From Closterium sp. NIES-65 (taxonomy: Eukaryota > Streptophyta > Zygnematophyceae > Desmidiales > Closteriaceae), in the NCBI GenBank assembly GCA_948144175.1, contig CANXME010000309.1:1247001-1311000 (forward strand): a DNA stretch of 64,000 nucleotides, read 5' to 3'. A program made the position numbers and the translations under genes. Shown in pieces: positions 54,401 through 64,000 of the stretch. The notes under the pieces are model-generated. The model did no database searches. It was not told the DNA's origin and worked only from the letters and a program-made list of their open reading frames with translations. Every line of letters starts with the position of its first letter. Position 1 is the stretch's first letter.

Positions 54401-55186
54401 GGCGGTCGAGTCCCGAAGACGCCGGTCTCGGTCAACGACTACGTTCAGCTGACGTTCGACGACGACGAGGTGGAGGAGGAGTACCGGCAGAAGGTCGGCT
54501 CGCTGAAGTTCGCGGCGACGACGACGAGGCCGGACATCGCATTCGCCTGCAGCAAGCTGGGGAGCGGCCTCACGGTGAGGAGCAACCAGCATTGGCGCGA
54601 GGTCGATCGCTGCCTCGCCTACCTCGCCGACACCCGCGACACCGCCCTGGAGTTCGGCGATGGACCAGAATCGTTGGAGCTGATCGGCTACGTCGATGCC
54701 GATGAAGTGGGCAACAAGCAGAACCGGACGAGCACGGGAGGCTACGTGTTCGTCTACGGAGGGGCCGCCGTCTCATGGTCGAGCTCGCGCATCAAGTGCG
54801 CGAGATTGTCATCGACCGAATCGGAGTACGTGGCGGCCACAGATGCCGGCAAGGAGGGGCGTCGACTTCGCTTCCTCCTTGCGGAATTCAAGCTGCTTGA
54901 CGCTGGGAAGCCGACCATCCTCCGCGTCGACAACACGTCGGCGATCACGGTCGCTGAGGGCTTGGGGTTGACGGGCAACCTCAAGCACATGGAGCGACGC
55001 TACGCCTGGCTGCAGCACATGGTGAGGCGCGGGAAATTTGTGCTGAAGTACATCCCGACCACCGAGCAGCCGGCGGACTTCCTGACGAAGGCGCTGCATT
55101 TTCTGGCTTTCAACCGGTGCACTGTCGCCATCGGCCAAGTTCGTCTGGCCGACGTCGGCGACGGCAACGACGAGGTGCAGCAGTAG
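51423..55186 (+). mobile_element. copia pol region of element D
   Basis: Protease L-L-D-S-G-C-S-H-H near 51519; integrase with H-x-R-L-A-H-V near 51950, V-H-V-D-L-C-G-P near 52140, D-Q-G-G-E-F near 52336 and P-Q-Q-N-G-M-A-E-R near 52420. A linker rich in charged residues spans 52850-53600. RT W-E-L-V...T-K-Y-R begins near 53707, Y-V-D-D-L-L-A lies near 54198, RNase H D-A-D-E-V-G-N near 54694, and the closing A-D-F-L-T-K-A near 55075. Largely open, with few breaks. Confidence 0.9.
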
Positions 55187-55315
55187 GTGCCGTGCCCTTC
55201 TGCACGGCTAGTGCGGTGACTGCGTGCTGTGTGTGGGGTGCACGCCGAGGACGAGTTTTCTCTGTGGAGTACTGCCGTGTGGGCTGGAGGCCCAAGCGTG
55301 AGCGCGGCAGGGGAG

Positions 55316-56502
55316 TGTTAACGGGAATGGAGTGTTGGCCCCGCCCTCGCTTGGGCAACGTCGACGACTTGGTCGGATGTACGGGAGTAGCAGCCGACCG
55401 TTCACAGTGGGAGAGCTGCTCGACAGGCTTCGTCGAGCTGCAGGGGGCCGCTGTGGTGTTGCTGTCAACCAGGGAGCTCGACAGCTGCAACTGACTGGTC
55501 TGGGAGACGGGTGGGACGTCGACCAGGACCTGCAGCTCGACCGGGGTCTCCGGAGTATTCCGTCGACCTGCAGCTCGACCGGGAGGTCTCCGGAGCATCC
55601 CGTCGACCTGCAGCTCGACCGGAAGGTCTCCGGAGCATCCCGTCGACCTGCAGCTCGACAAGAAGGTCTCCGAGCATCCCGTTGACCTACAGCTCGACCA
55701 GAAGGTCTCCGGGGCATCCCGTCGACCTGCAGTTCGACCGGGAGGTCGACGGAGCAGTCTGTCGACCTGACAAGTGAGCAGCGGTCGACGAGGGGAGCTT
55801 GGCGCCAACCGGTGACTGTTCCGGTCGACGGAAGGGGTCTGTCGACTAGGGGGTAGCTCGACGGGAGTTGTGGTCGACCAGAGGGACCTGGTGGTCGACC
55901 AGAAGCAGTGGTGGTCGACCGGAAGCACGTGGTGGTCGAACGGGTCGACCGGGTAACTTGCTCGACGAGTTCTGCGGAGGCACGCGAACGTCGTCGAGGA
56001 CGCGATGGCGCAGGTGACTTCGGGCTGGTATCTCGAAGTCGATGTGGCTCGTCAGGCGCAGACAACAGCCGACGGATGCCCAACGAGGCAAGTCGGGCCA
56101 ATCGTCTACGCACACCTGTGAGCGTGCGCACTGCTGTGTTCTACGGGGCAACGCTGGACAGCCGCTCTGCTGCAGCGTTGGCACGCCGTCGACCTGCTCT
56201 GCTGGCATGTCGCCCTTCTGCAGTGCTGGCGCGGCTCCTCTACGCAACGCTGGCAGGCGGTCGACCGAGCTGTGCTGGCGGTCGACCAGGCTAGCTGCAG
56301 GGTTGCTAGGTGCCTGATGTAGTCATTCTGTCATTGCTTGTTCAATCATTATGTAATTTCGACTTTGCCTAGTTGAAACTCTTGCCGATTTCTCTCATGA
56401 ATGTGCAAGCACTAAGGAACCAAGCAAAGCTACGATCATCTCTAGTAGTTTGTGCCAACCCCCGTAGTCTAGCTCACTACTGTTGTAGAGTGACTCTCCG
56501 CA
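55316..56502 (+). repeat. 3' LTR of copia element D
   Basis: 1187 bp with the same ends and the same 38-40-bp minisatellite (about 55530-55760) as the 5' LTR. An additional block lies around 55880-56100. It is followed by the GCCCC duplication. Confidence 0.9.
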
Positions 56503-56507
56503 GCCCC

Positions 56508-58639
56508 AACTCGATCAACCTCCTAAAACCGCCCAATCAAACACAACCCCACCCAGGCCTGTCGAAGTTCCTGGGGCCCATACTTGGAGTCCCCAACTCC
56601 TCCCTATCTGACCCTGTATTGGCCGTAGCTGAGTGTTTTGGCGCCCTTAACGGTCACGGGCGCAGGCGAAAGTGAAAACTTGATATCCGGGCTTGCACTT
56701 ACACTATCTTAGCTAAGGGAAAGTTCGGCTGCTCCAAAGCTGACTTAGAGATATCACAAACATGGGATTGGCTAGAAAACGCTAAGGGAAAAAATCCCCT
56801 TGGCGCGCTCTTGTGCAACCTAAGGAGAAAGGGGGGGGGGGGGGGGGGGGGGGGGATTGGGGGGGTCAAGCAGAATTTCTTGGGGAGGGGGGGGGGGGGT
56901 CCTAGAACCGGATATCTAAACTTTCTGGGTGGGGAAGGTCTGGTTAGAGCACTTAACACATCCGGGGAAGGGTCGAACGAAGCACTTAGTGGCACGGGTG
57001 CAGGGCGATCCTAACACTTTATGCAGTCGAGCTGGAGCCAAAGTAGCCCGGAATTTCAGGGCATTAAGGGCATATGCCCGTCAATCGATAGGCCTGACCC
57101 CACCCAATCACCGGCGATCAGTTCATGGCATTGGTTTGGGCTACCAAGCGACGCTTGCGAGAACTTACCTGTTGTGCTGGGTTTCGTGAAGCCAAGAACT
57201 TTCGTTGGATGGTTCTGGAGCTGCAGCGTTTCTGGGCACCTGTTTATTTGAAGATACAGGGAGACAGTGAAAATCGCTAGATCAATGGACAAATCTTCAC
57301 CCTCGCCAAAGTGGGCCCCGAAAGTGTAAAAAAGGGGTGGCACGCTTGTCACGCACCCTCGCTGAATGTTCGAGGAACAGGCCCCACGTTATCAGGGCAA
57401 AACATCCTGATTACCCTGAAATCAGGATGCAGTTTTAAATTTGCCCTGTAATTTCAGAATAGTGTCAATTTTAACCCTGTGGTCTCAGGGTGTTGTTATG
57501 TGAAATGCCGTGGACATTCAGGATGGCCGTGGTGTTCTTCCCTGAAGCGTCAGGATGAATGCCGAGGCTTGCCCTGACGCGTTTTTAAAAGGGGGGATGA
57601 AGGGGGGGAGGTGGGGGGGGAGGGAGGGCCTGTTCCCGTTGAATTTTCTCCCCGGGGATTTTTTTCCCCGTATCTTTTTCCAGCCTTCGCACAATTCCAT
57701 TGACAGTCCGACCCCCTGCAACCCACCAGCCAATTCTGTTGGGAACAGGTTGGGCAAGGCAACACTCGTCTCCTCGTGTGCCATGCATGCACCCTTCCAG
57801 TGTTGCTGTTAGAATACGGTAGCGGTGGTATTCTCTGGTCTAGTTTGGTGGTATTATTTACCATTGATTAATTGGCAAGAGTAGGACAATGCTGGTGCCA
57901 CTAGACTAGAAGTGTTAAGAACAGAACCCTGAACACTTGTATTTTTGCCCTGACAGGCCAGGATAAATTTCTGTAGAAGCCCTGAAATCACAGGAAGCCT
58001 CTGAAAATTTGCCCTGACAAATCAGGGCATTTTTTCAGATTCTGGAAAGTTGCCCTGAGGCCTCAGGATGCCCCAAAACCTAGCACGGGCCCTATCGAGG
58101 AATACCTTATCTGATCGGGCGGCACGAGCGATGCAATCAGGGAACATTCGGGACGTGACATGTCCCAAGAGTACGCGTCCCAGACGTTTGTGACGCGCAA
58201 ATCCTGCATATGCTGTCAGCTGTTTGAATGACAGAGTGCGCACGTGCGACGTGTGCTGTATTTTACATTGGCTAGCGCCTATCACGGTACTGTCGCCAGC
58301 GAGTTGCATGCTGGCACGAAATCGCACAGCCGATGTTGTGGCTCGAAATGTCAAGTCAATGCGTCATAAACCTAGGCACTGCCCCCAGTCTGCACAGCTC
58401 GTGGGTCCCCAAATATATTCGTCCTTGCTGCCCATCCTGCACGAAAACGAGGCATCAAGAGACCATATATCCACCACATTATTTTCCCGGTAAAACGATA
58501 TGCACGCTCCCCTTCCCCACCCCAAGTCTGGCTGCCTAGGGTTGCGAACCACTCCCCCTACACAAACTGAGAGCGCAAGTTACGAGTCACAATTGCACCA
58601 CCCGATTTTCTCTGCTAGGACGAAGTAGCAGTCTCCGCC
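56508..58639. other. non-coding stretch with poly-G runs and short inverted repeats
   Basis: No gene recognised. A G-run of about 30 bases lies at about 56830-56860 and a second run of 14 or so near 56890. From 57380 to 57580 and again from 57940 to 58075 there are many copies of a loose palindrome CCCTGA(N)n-TCAGG, spaced about 30-50 bp. Confidence 0.6.
57380..58075. repeat. dispersed CCCTGA...TCAGG palindromic repeat
   Basis: About 12 occurrences in two clusters, for example CCCTGAAATCAGG and CCCTGACAAATCAGGG. The copies are too diverged to define a unit boundary. Confidence 0.6.
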
Positions 58640-59346
58640 ATGGTCCGTAAGCGTAAGAACGCTGACCGCGATGACGGCTCTGTCGACCTTAACGAAATCC
58701 CTTACATTCGCTGGATGAACGACCAGACCGCTAACGGTCATCAACCCGCTACATATGTCCCGCCTGTCGCGGCGGTGCTTGATGGCACAACTTCGCAGAC
58801 GCATCGCGGGTCCTTCGCAAGTGCGCCGAACGCCAGTGCGTGTGGCGACTTCTAGGGCTGCTGAAACGGAGGACGACGAGGACGAGGATGACTCCGACTT
58901 TCATGAGGTTGGTGATGTCGAAGGCGAAGATGAGGAATACGAGGAGGATGACGACGACGTCGCCGAGGAGGAGGTGCAGCCCGTGAAGACGCCATCACGC
59001 CGGACTGTAAGCAGGGCCGCGAGCAGCGGCAAGGACAAGGGGAAGGCTTCTGCTGTAGACAAGCCGCGCACGAGGAAGAAGGCGCGGGTGGACGCGCCAC
59101 AGACAAGACCATGTGGTCCGAATAGGAGAACGAGATTTTTGTCGCCGCCCGTTGGTTCACCAAAGACGAGATGAAACCGCTTAAGGGCAAGCAAGGGACC
59201 TGGTACTGGGCGCGCCTTGTAGCCCACATCAAGGAGGAGAACCCGGGATGGTTCCGGGCGTAAACGCAATGCAAAAGCAGTGGCGCAACTTGATGCGCCT
59301 GTGGAAGCAGCTCCGGCGAGGTGACGGCAGTTCTGGTAATGGATCG

Positions 59347-59483
59347 TGTGAAACTGAATGAACAGGAATAAGTGAACTATGAATGAAGGCAGTACAAATA
59401 TGAAACCCTAACTGGGTTGTACCCCCTATGGGATACCCCACTACAGCCTACACAATAGTATAAGCTATAGATATGTTCTGACA
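59347..59483 (-). repeat. 3' LTR of copia element E
   Basis: 137 bp, plus-strand TGTGAAACTGAATGAAC...ATGTTCTGACA, identical by eye to 60970-61106. Confidence 0.93.
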
Positions 59484-60969
59484 CACCCCCATAGGCAAAG
59501 TGGGGGAGAACAAGGGGTCACAAGACCAGTCAAGCAAAGCAAAGCAAAGCAAGCTCGGGGTGGATCACAAAGTCACCACGCATTCCGAGCACAAGTTCAA
59601 AGGCCAGACGGCCAGTTCACATGCAAGATCATATATAGAGATATACAAGAGTCAAGCAAGCAAGAGCAAGAGTATATATAGGCGAAGGTACAAGCAAGGT
59701 CAAGAGGAGAGCAAGTGAGGCAAGACAGGCACAAGACCCAACTGCGTGCAACAACGCTGATGATCACAAGGCGCAAGTGCCTTGGTGAAGACATCAGCAG
59801 TGTTGGCCTCAGAGGCCACGTACGCAAGTCACAACTGTCCACGCTGCTGTAGCTCACGAGCAAGAAAGTAGCGGAGAGCAATGTGCTTCGTTCTGTGCTC
59901 CAGTCGCTGCTCTCGACACAAGGCCAGCATGGCCTTGTTGTCTACGTACAGGACTGGAGGAGAACGAGGCTGCTCTCCAAGGTCGGTCAGCAGGTAGGTG
60001 AGCCAGCGTAACTCCTGCGCAGCCATAGCCCCAGCGTAGATCTCAGCCTCACAACTGGAGCCGAGAACAGAAGACGAGCGGGTAGCCCGCTACGAGACAG
60101 AGCCGGAACCAAGGCTGAAGGTGTAACCCTGTGACGACCGCTGCGTAGCCTGGTCGTCAGCCCAAGAAGCGTCTGCGTGCCCAGTGAGGACCACTGGACT
60201 GCGCCCTCCAAGCACTAGCCCCATGCCCGACGTACTGCACAAGTAGCGCAACACCCTCTTCGCTGCAGCCATGTGCTCTGGTCGGTGTCTCCCAAGAGCA
60301 ACAAAGCGTGCGAGAATGCTAAGAGGGTATGCGAGGTCAGGTCGTGTGCAGGTCATCAGGTACATGAGGCAGCCAACAAGCTCTGCAAACGGACCACTCG
60401 ACTCTACGGACTCATCCGAAGGCAGAGCTGAGAGCGAGTGGCGAGTAGGCAGAGGAGTGGCCTGAGGCGAGGAGTACGTGAAGCCGAAGCGCTGAAGGAC
60501 CTGCTGCACCATGTGTGACTGAGTCAGGGTAATGGTGCGGCGTGCTCTGTCCCGGGTGATCTGCAAGCCAAGGTAGCTACGCAGTTCACCCAGGTCAGTG
60601 CACGTGTGTCTCTTCTGCAGCTCGGACTTCACGTAGGCGAGTCCAGCAGTGTCAGCTGTGGCAAAGACCAAGTCGTCGACGTACACGAGGATGTAGAACG
60701 GCGGCAGAGAGGTGTCGGTGCGCAGAAACAGCGACGGGTCGGCAGTAGAAGGAGCAAACCCAAGTGCCGCGAGCGTAGTCCTCAGTGTGTCGTGCCACTC
60801 ACGTGGCGCCTGGCGGAGACCGTAGACTGGACGCCGGAGACTCCACTGGGTACCAGGAGGGAAAGACCCAGTGAAGCCAGGTGGGCGACGCAGCCAGATC
60901 TCAAAAAAAAAAAAAATCGTGGGTGGGCCCAAAAAAAAACGGTCCTTAAGAGGGACCCGCTCTATACCA

Positions 60970-61106
60970 TGTGAAACTGAATGAACAGGAATAAGTGAAC
61001 TATGAATGAAGGCAGTACAAATATGAAACCCTAACTGGGTTGTACCCCCTATGGGATACCCCACTACAGCCTACACAATAGTATAAGCTATAGATATGTT
61101 CTGACA
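60970..61106 (-). repeat. 5' LTR of copia element E
   Basis: 137 bp partner of 59347-59483, followed by the GATCG duplication and the resumed Myb-like gene. Confidence 0.93.
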
Positions 61107-61816
61107 GATCGGTAGTCAAGCCACCCTCGTTCCAGTTCGTGGAAATCTACAACCACGACATGGCTGCAGCCGATCCGCACTCGGTCGATTAGGGAGGCGC
61201 GGGGAACATCAACGTGCATGCACGCATGGAGGTGCCGTCTACTTCACAGCCAGTAACTTCGACGCCCATGTTTACTGGTAGGCTATCAAGTATATGGTCT
61301 GACGCATATTTGTTTACTCCTACGGTCTATGTATGTTTAGGCTTGTCGTCGCGTCTCCTGCTGTGTACACTGCATGCGGTATGCTCTACCCTTACAAAAT
61401 GTCCATTTCATTACGTACATCCGGTACACAATGTTAATCGACAAGTACTACCGTGACTACTACTCATGAGCTTGCTCCCCCCCTACAGCCCCCCCCTACG
61501 CATGATACACCCTCATCGAAACGTCCGCGAGTGCGTGAGACGGCAATCATGCAGGCCGCCATGCTCGTCGCGGATACTATCAAGAGCTGCCATGGGGATG
61601 CAATGAACCGGCTTGAGACCCTCGTACGTGGATGCAGCAGGACGTCCGATTGTCTTGGGAGCGCGCGCAATAGCATGCCGGGTCTCCTGCTGCTCGAAAT
61701 GTTCGCAACGAGGCCCCCCACCGGCAGCAACTGGACACGTACACGCATGTGGGCGGGATGACCCTGCCGTTGACCTTCCTGAAGAGACGGCGAGGATGGC
61801 GAAAAGGCGGACGATG

Positions 61817-62935
61817 TCAACCCTGATACGGATGACGTGGAGATATGGGTGCGCGGCGAAGACGAGTGATGTAAGAGGAATGTAATGCCAACCCCAAGCG
61901 TTTACGCCTTTCACGCAAGGCCGGCTGTGTGCACGGCACACTGGGCTCCCATTTGTGCTCTGCTATCGCGCCTCTTGTCCACCACGGTTCCCTGTTGCGT
62001 GGCAGATTTGCCCATGGCTTGTTCACGCGTCTGACACGGCCCATTGTCTTGCACATGTTATGCAGGATGATGGCGCACGAGACGCCCGCCAGGATCCGCC
62101 ACAGCTTGCAGTCGTTGCGGCCGGCGAACAAGCGCCAACGTCCCTTGAAGGCACCGATGCATCGTTCAACCGCCATGCGTGTAGCGCTTCGACAACGGTT
62201 GAAACTTTGCTCCCAGTCTGCCATTAGCTCCCCCCCCCCCCGGGGAGCATGCAGAGGGGTCAGGCAAAAGTCCCGTAGTGGGTATGCGACATCCCCCACT
62301 AGTTGGTATGGGGCAATGTCCCCTCCTTGTAACCGCTCGTGTAGTGCACTTAGCATGAATATTATTTGGTCGTGCGCACTCCTGGGATACCCTATGAGGT
62401 AGTCCGATATAATCCCCTTCACATCACATGTCACTTGAAGCTGGACTGCATATGCCAACTTGCGTGTGTAGTATTCCGTGCGGTGCCCATCCATTCCTTT
62501 CATTTCTATGTGTGTGCCGTCTATAGCCCCTATCACAGCAGGAATGACCTTGATGGCTCTAAACTCCTCGGCCATTGCATCGAGTGTCTCTCGCGTTGGG
62601 AAGTGCACCTACATCGCCTTGTACACTGTCGGGGAGTTCTCGAGGAAGATGTCAACGAGCTCATGACACAATGACTTCGTAATGCCAAAGAGGTAAGACA
62701 TATCCACATATGTAATGCCACTGGCGAAAACTTCATCGCCACAAGTATTGCGGCGTCCATTGTGATGCGGTGTCAGTTAACAACCGGTTGCAAGTAGTAG
62801 TACATTCCGTCCTTGATGCGGTCGAGTATTGCGCGGTTAATCCTGTACATGTCCATGAAATCGTCGCCCCGCATCCCTTCTAGGTCTTTTGTCTACAGCG
62901 CGAACCGCCTTCGGTGCAAAACCCTGCGTCGGCGC
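61817..62935 (-). pseudogene. PIF/Harbinger-type DDE transposase (DDE_Tnp_4), broken
   Basis: The catalytic part is one frame on the minus strand from 62608 to 61817 (about 263 codons). The first aspartate lies in V-I-G-A-I-D-G-T-H-I (residue 30 of that frame), the second in V-G-D-V-A-Y-P-L (near residue 105), and the glutamate in V-E-R-C-I-G-A-F-K-G-R-W (near residue 149). This is the DDE triad of the family, which cuts and joins transposon ends. Upstream, 62920-62780 encodes the usual N-terminal F-M-D-M-Y-R-I-N-R-A-I-L-D-R segment but has in-frame stops. A frame change near 62740 leads into I-T-Y-V-D-M-S-Y-L-F-G-I-T-K-S, and a TAG precedes V-H-F-P-T. It is therefore inactive as it stands. 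Confidence 0.85.
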
Positions 62936-64000
62936 CTCAGCTCAAGGCTTGCAAGCCGGGATGATGTTGCGGAATCGTCGCCATCGTAGAAGGCTCCCGC
63001 TTCTAGCACACCGACCACAGAACGGGAGATGGCTCTAAGGAAGATAGTGTAGTAGTAGGATGTTCACGCCAAGCAGGCGTAGTAGGAAGGGGGTTGTGTG
63101 AGGCCCTGACATGTCTATGCTAGAAGTCGTAGTTATTTGCTGTGCTAGACAAGGATTATGTTTGTGGTGGTTGAGCCTCTGGTTTGTGTGCTTGTTGCGT
63201 TGTGCGCACACATCATTCCACTAGTATAGCCCCGCTTTGCAAGTTGCGTGGCTTGTGTCTGTAGGTGCTTTTTCTCGAAGTTGTCACTGCCCGGTCAAGC
63301 CACCAGTGCGAAGTTGCAAAAAGTGCATGTAGTCGAGTTTGGCCAATAAGACGTATCCAGCTGTAATGCCGTCCGACTTGGAAACTGTCGTAATACAAGT
63401 GTTCTCGTTTATAGTCCGACGGACTGAGACGCCGTGCGTGGACTATGTGTGAAAACCTTCAAAGCCCGAGCAAAACACGATACTTATAGTCCCGTTCAGG
63501 AAAATTGCATGAAGAGTGGTTTGTTTGCTACTAGTCTTTGGATTTTGTCTTTTACGTAGATTCGGTTCCCCGCGCTGATCAAAGTCGCATGAAAAATGGG
63601 CAAAACAAAACAAAATCAATTATGGTTTGGGGGTCGAATAGAAGGTAAGAACTTCTCGTTTACCTTGTAAGCGAGGTACATGAGATGTCATCGTCGAGCG
63701 CGCTGGAGACCGCGCGACAGGATTGATAATTACAATCGATGATCCCTTATTTCTCGTTTTCCCTGAATGTTAGGGCTGGTTCGATTTGGAGCCTCTGATT
63801 GGCTGTGGAGCTGATTTGTGCAATGATTCGGTCAAGCTGCGAAATTTCCCGCCAAAAAAGGGACTATAGGGGTCGGGCCAACCCTAGGCGATCTTGGAAA
63901 ACTCTTCACACAGGCGATAAGGGACTCTTTCAGCGAGGGCCTCTAACCCGGAACACTTGTACATTATGCGTTAGTGACGCAATAATTTACAACATTTGAA
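62936..64000. other. flank of the DNA transposon, nothing recognised
   Basis: Mixed-composition sequence without a credible long frame, RNA gene or repeat. The right terminal inverted repeat of the PIF/Harbinger element could lie here, but I could not pair it with a left one. Confidence 0.45.

Larger units (their letters stand above)
41371..56502 (+). mobile_element. Ty1/copia element D, interrupted by element C
   Basis: Plus-strand copia element of a lineage unlike the others. Its LTRs are long (41371-42338, 968 bp; 55316-56502, 1187 bp), TGTTAACGGG...CTCTCCGCA, with a perfect target duplication GCCCC (41366-41370 and 56503-56507). The coding region is gag, zinc knuckle, protease, integrase, RT, RNase H. 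Element C sits inside its gag region. A primer site TGGTGCGGTGAGCG follows the 5' LTR and does not match initiator Met. The coding region is close to whole, with a few breaks. Confidence 0.92.
59347..61106 (-). mobile_element. copia element E, short non-autonomous form
   Basis: Identical 137-bp LTRs (59347-59483 and 60970-61106) and a perfect target duplication GATCG (59342-59346 and 61107-61111). Only an RT-RNase H portion (about 59710-60900) and a short leader lie between them. An initiator-Met-type primer site (TGGTATAGAGC, minus strand) abuts the right LTR. At 1760 bp it cannot encode gag, protease or integrase, so it must have relied on a relative such as C if it moved in this form. It is the youngest insertion in the window by LTR identity. 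It interrupts the Myb-like gene. Confidence 0.93.
58640..61760 (+). pseudogene. Myb/SANT-like accessory gene of a PIF/Harbinger transposon, broken
   Basis: From the ATG at 58640 (M-V-R-K-R-K-N-A) the first part runs about 55 codons. A shift of frame near 58800 leads to an acidic stretch (E-D-D-E-D-E-D-D-S-D-F...). A further shift near 59100 leads to a Myb/SANT-like helix-turn-helix block around 59115-59260 with W-S-E...E-N-E-I-F-V-A-A-R-W, an E-M-K-P-L-K-G-K-Q-G segment and W-A-R-L-V-A-H-I. An in-frame TAG sits inside W-S-E. The third helix Q-K-Q-W-R-N-L-M-R-L-W-K follows in another frame at about 59270-59305. The gene is then cut by element E and resumes at 61112 (P-S-F-Q-F-V-E-I-Y-N), with a possible last exon near 61490-61760. 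PIF/Harbinger transposons carry such a Myb-like protein, which helps bring the transposase to DNA in the nucleus. It converges on the transposase gene at 61817-62935. Confidence 0.65.

Noticed and set aside
56699-56995. Proline-rich frame opposite the poly-G run
   Set aside because: Translation of homopolymer sequence, with no motif and no splice support.

Overview
The window looks like nuclear DNA of a streptophyte green alga, plausibly a zygnematophyte such as Closterium. This rests on two things. One is a spliced host gene with the signature motifs of the streptophyte cell-wall fucosyltransferase family GT37. The other is a dense population of GC-rich Ty1/copia retrotransposons with very short LTRs. 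The species assignment is inference. Roughly three quarters of the window is transposon sequence, mostly nested.

Layout. 1-4465: 3' part of a copia element (+), carrying a small non-coding LTR element (TRIM-like, 2935-4246). 4466-5904: AT-richer block with a broken OTU-type cysteine protease gene, flanked by inverted LTRs of one subfamily. 5905-20876: copia element B (-), split by copia element 2 (+, 6120-13428, target duplication GGTGG). 20900-22973: remains of an unrecognised spliced gene. 23747-30770: copia element A (-, target duplication CAACA) containing a solo LTR. 31588-40954: the host gene, a GT37-like fucosyltransferase whose exons I place in 13 segments that join in frame to 901 codons. 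41371-56502: copia element D of another lineage (+, about 1 kb LTRs, target duplication GCCCC), split by copia element C (-, 42860-50393, target duplication GATTG). 56503-58639: non-coding. 58640-62935: a decayed PIF/Harbinger-type DNA transposon with a Myb-like gene (+) and a DDE transposase (-), split by a short non-autonomous copia element E (59347-61106, target duplication GATCG, identical LTRs). 62936-64000: nothing recognised.

The most unusual feature is the fucosyltransferase gene. By my count about 29 partial copies of its exons lie in its introns, usually with a splice site attached. Fragments upstream of an exon carry its acceptor and first part, and fragments downstream carry its last part and donor. 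The copies preceding exon 8 form an eight-unit array with a period of about 110-150 bp. A second pattern is a ladder of palindromic hairpins in the TRIM interior, which recurs just downstream of the primer-binding site in several of the autonomous copia elements.

The retroelements are described as fossils: family, extent, parts and rough age only.
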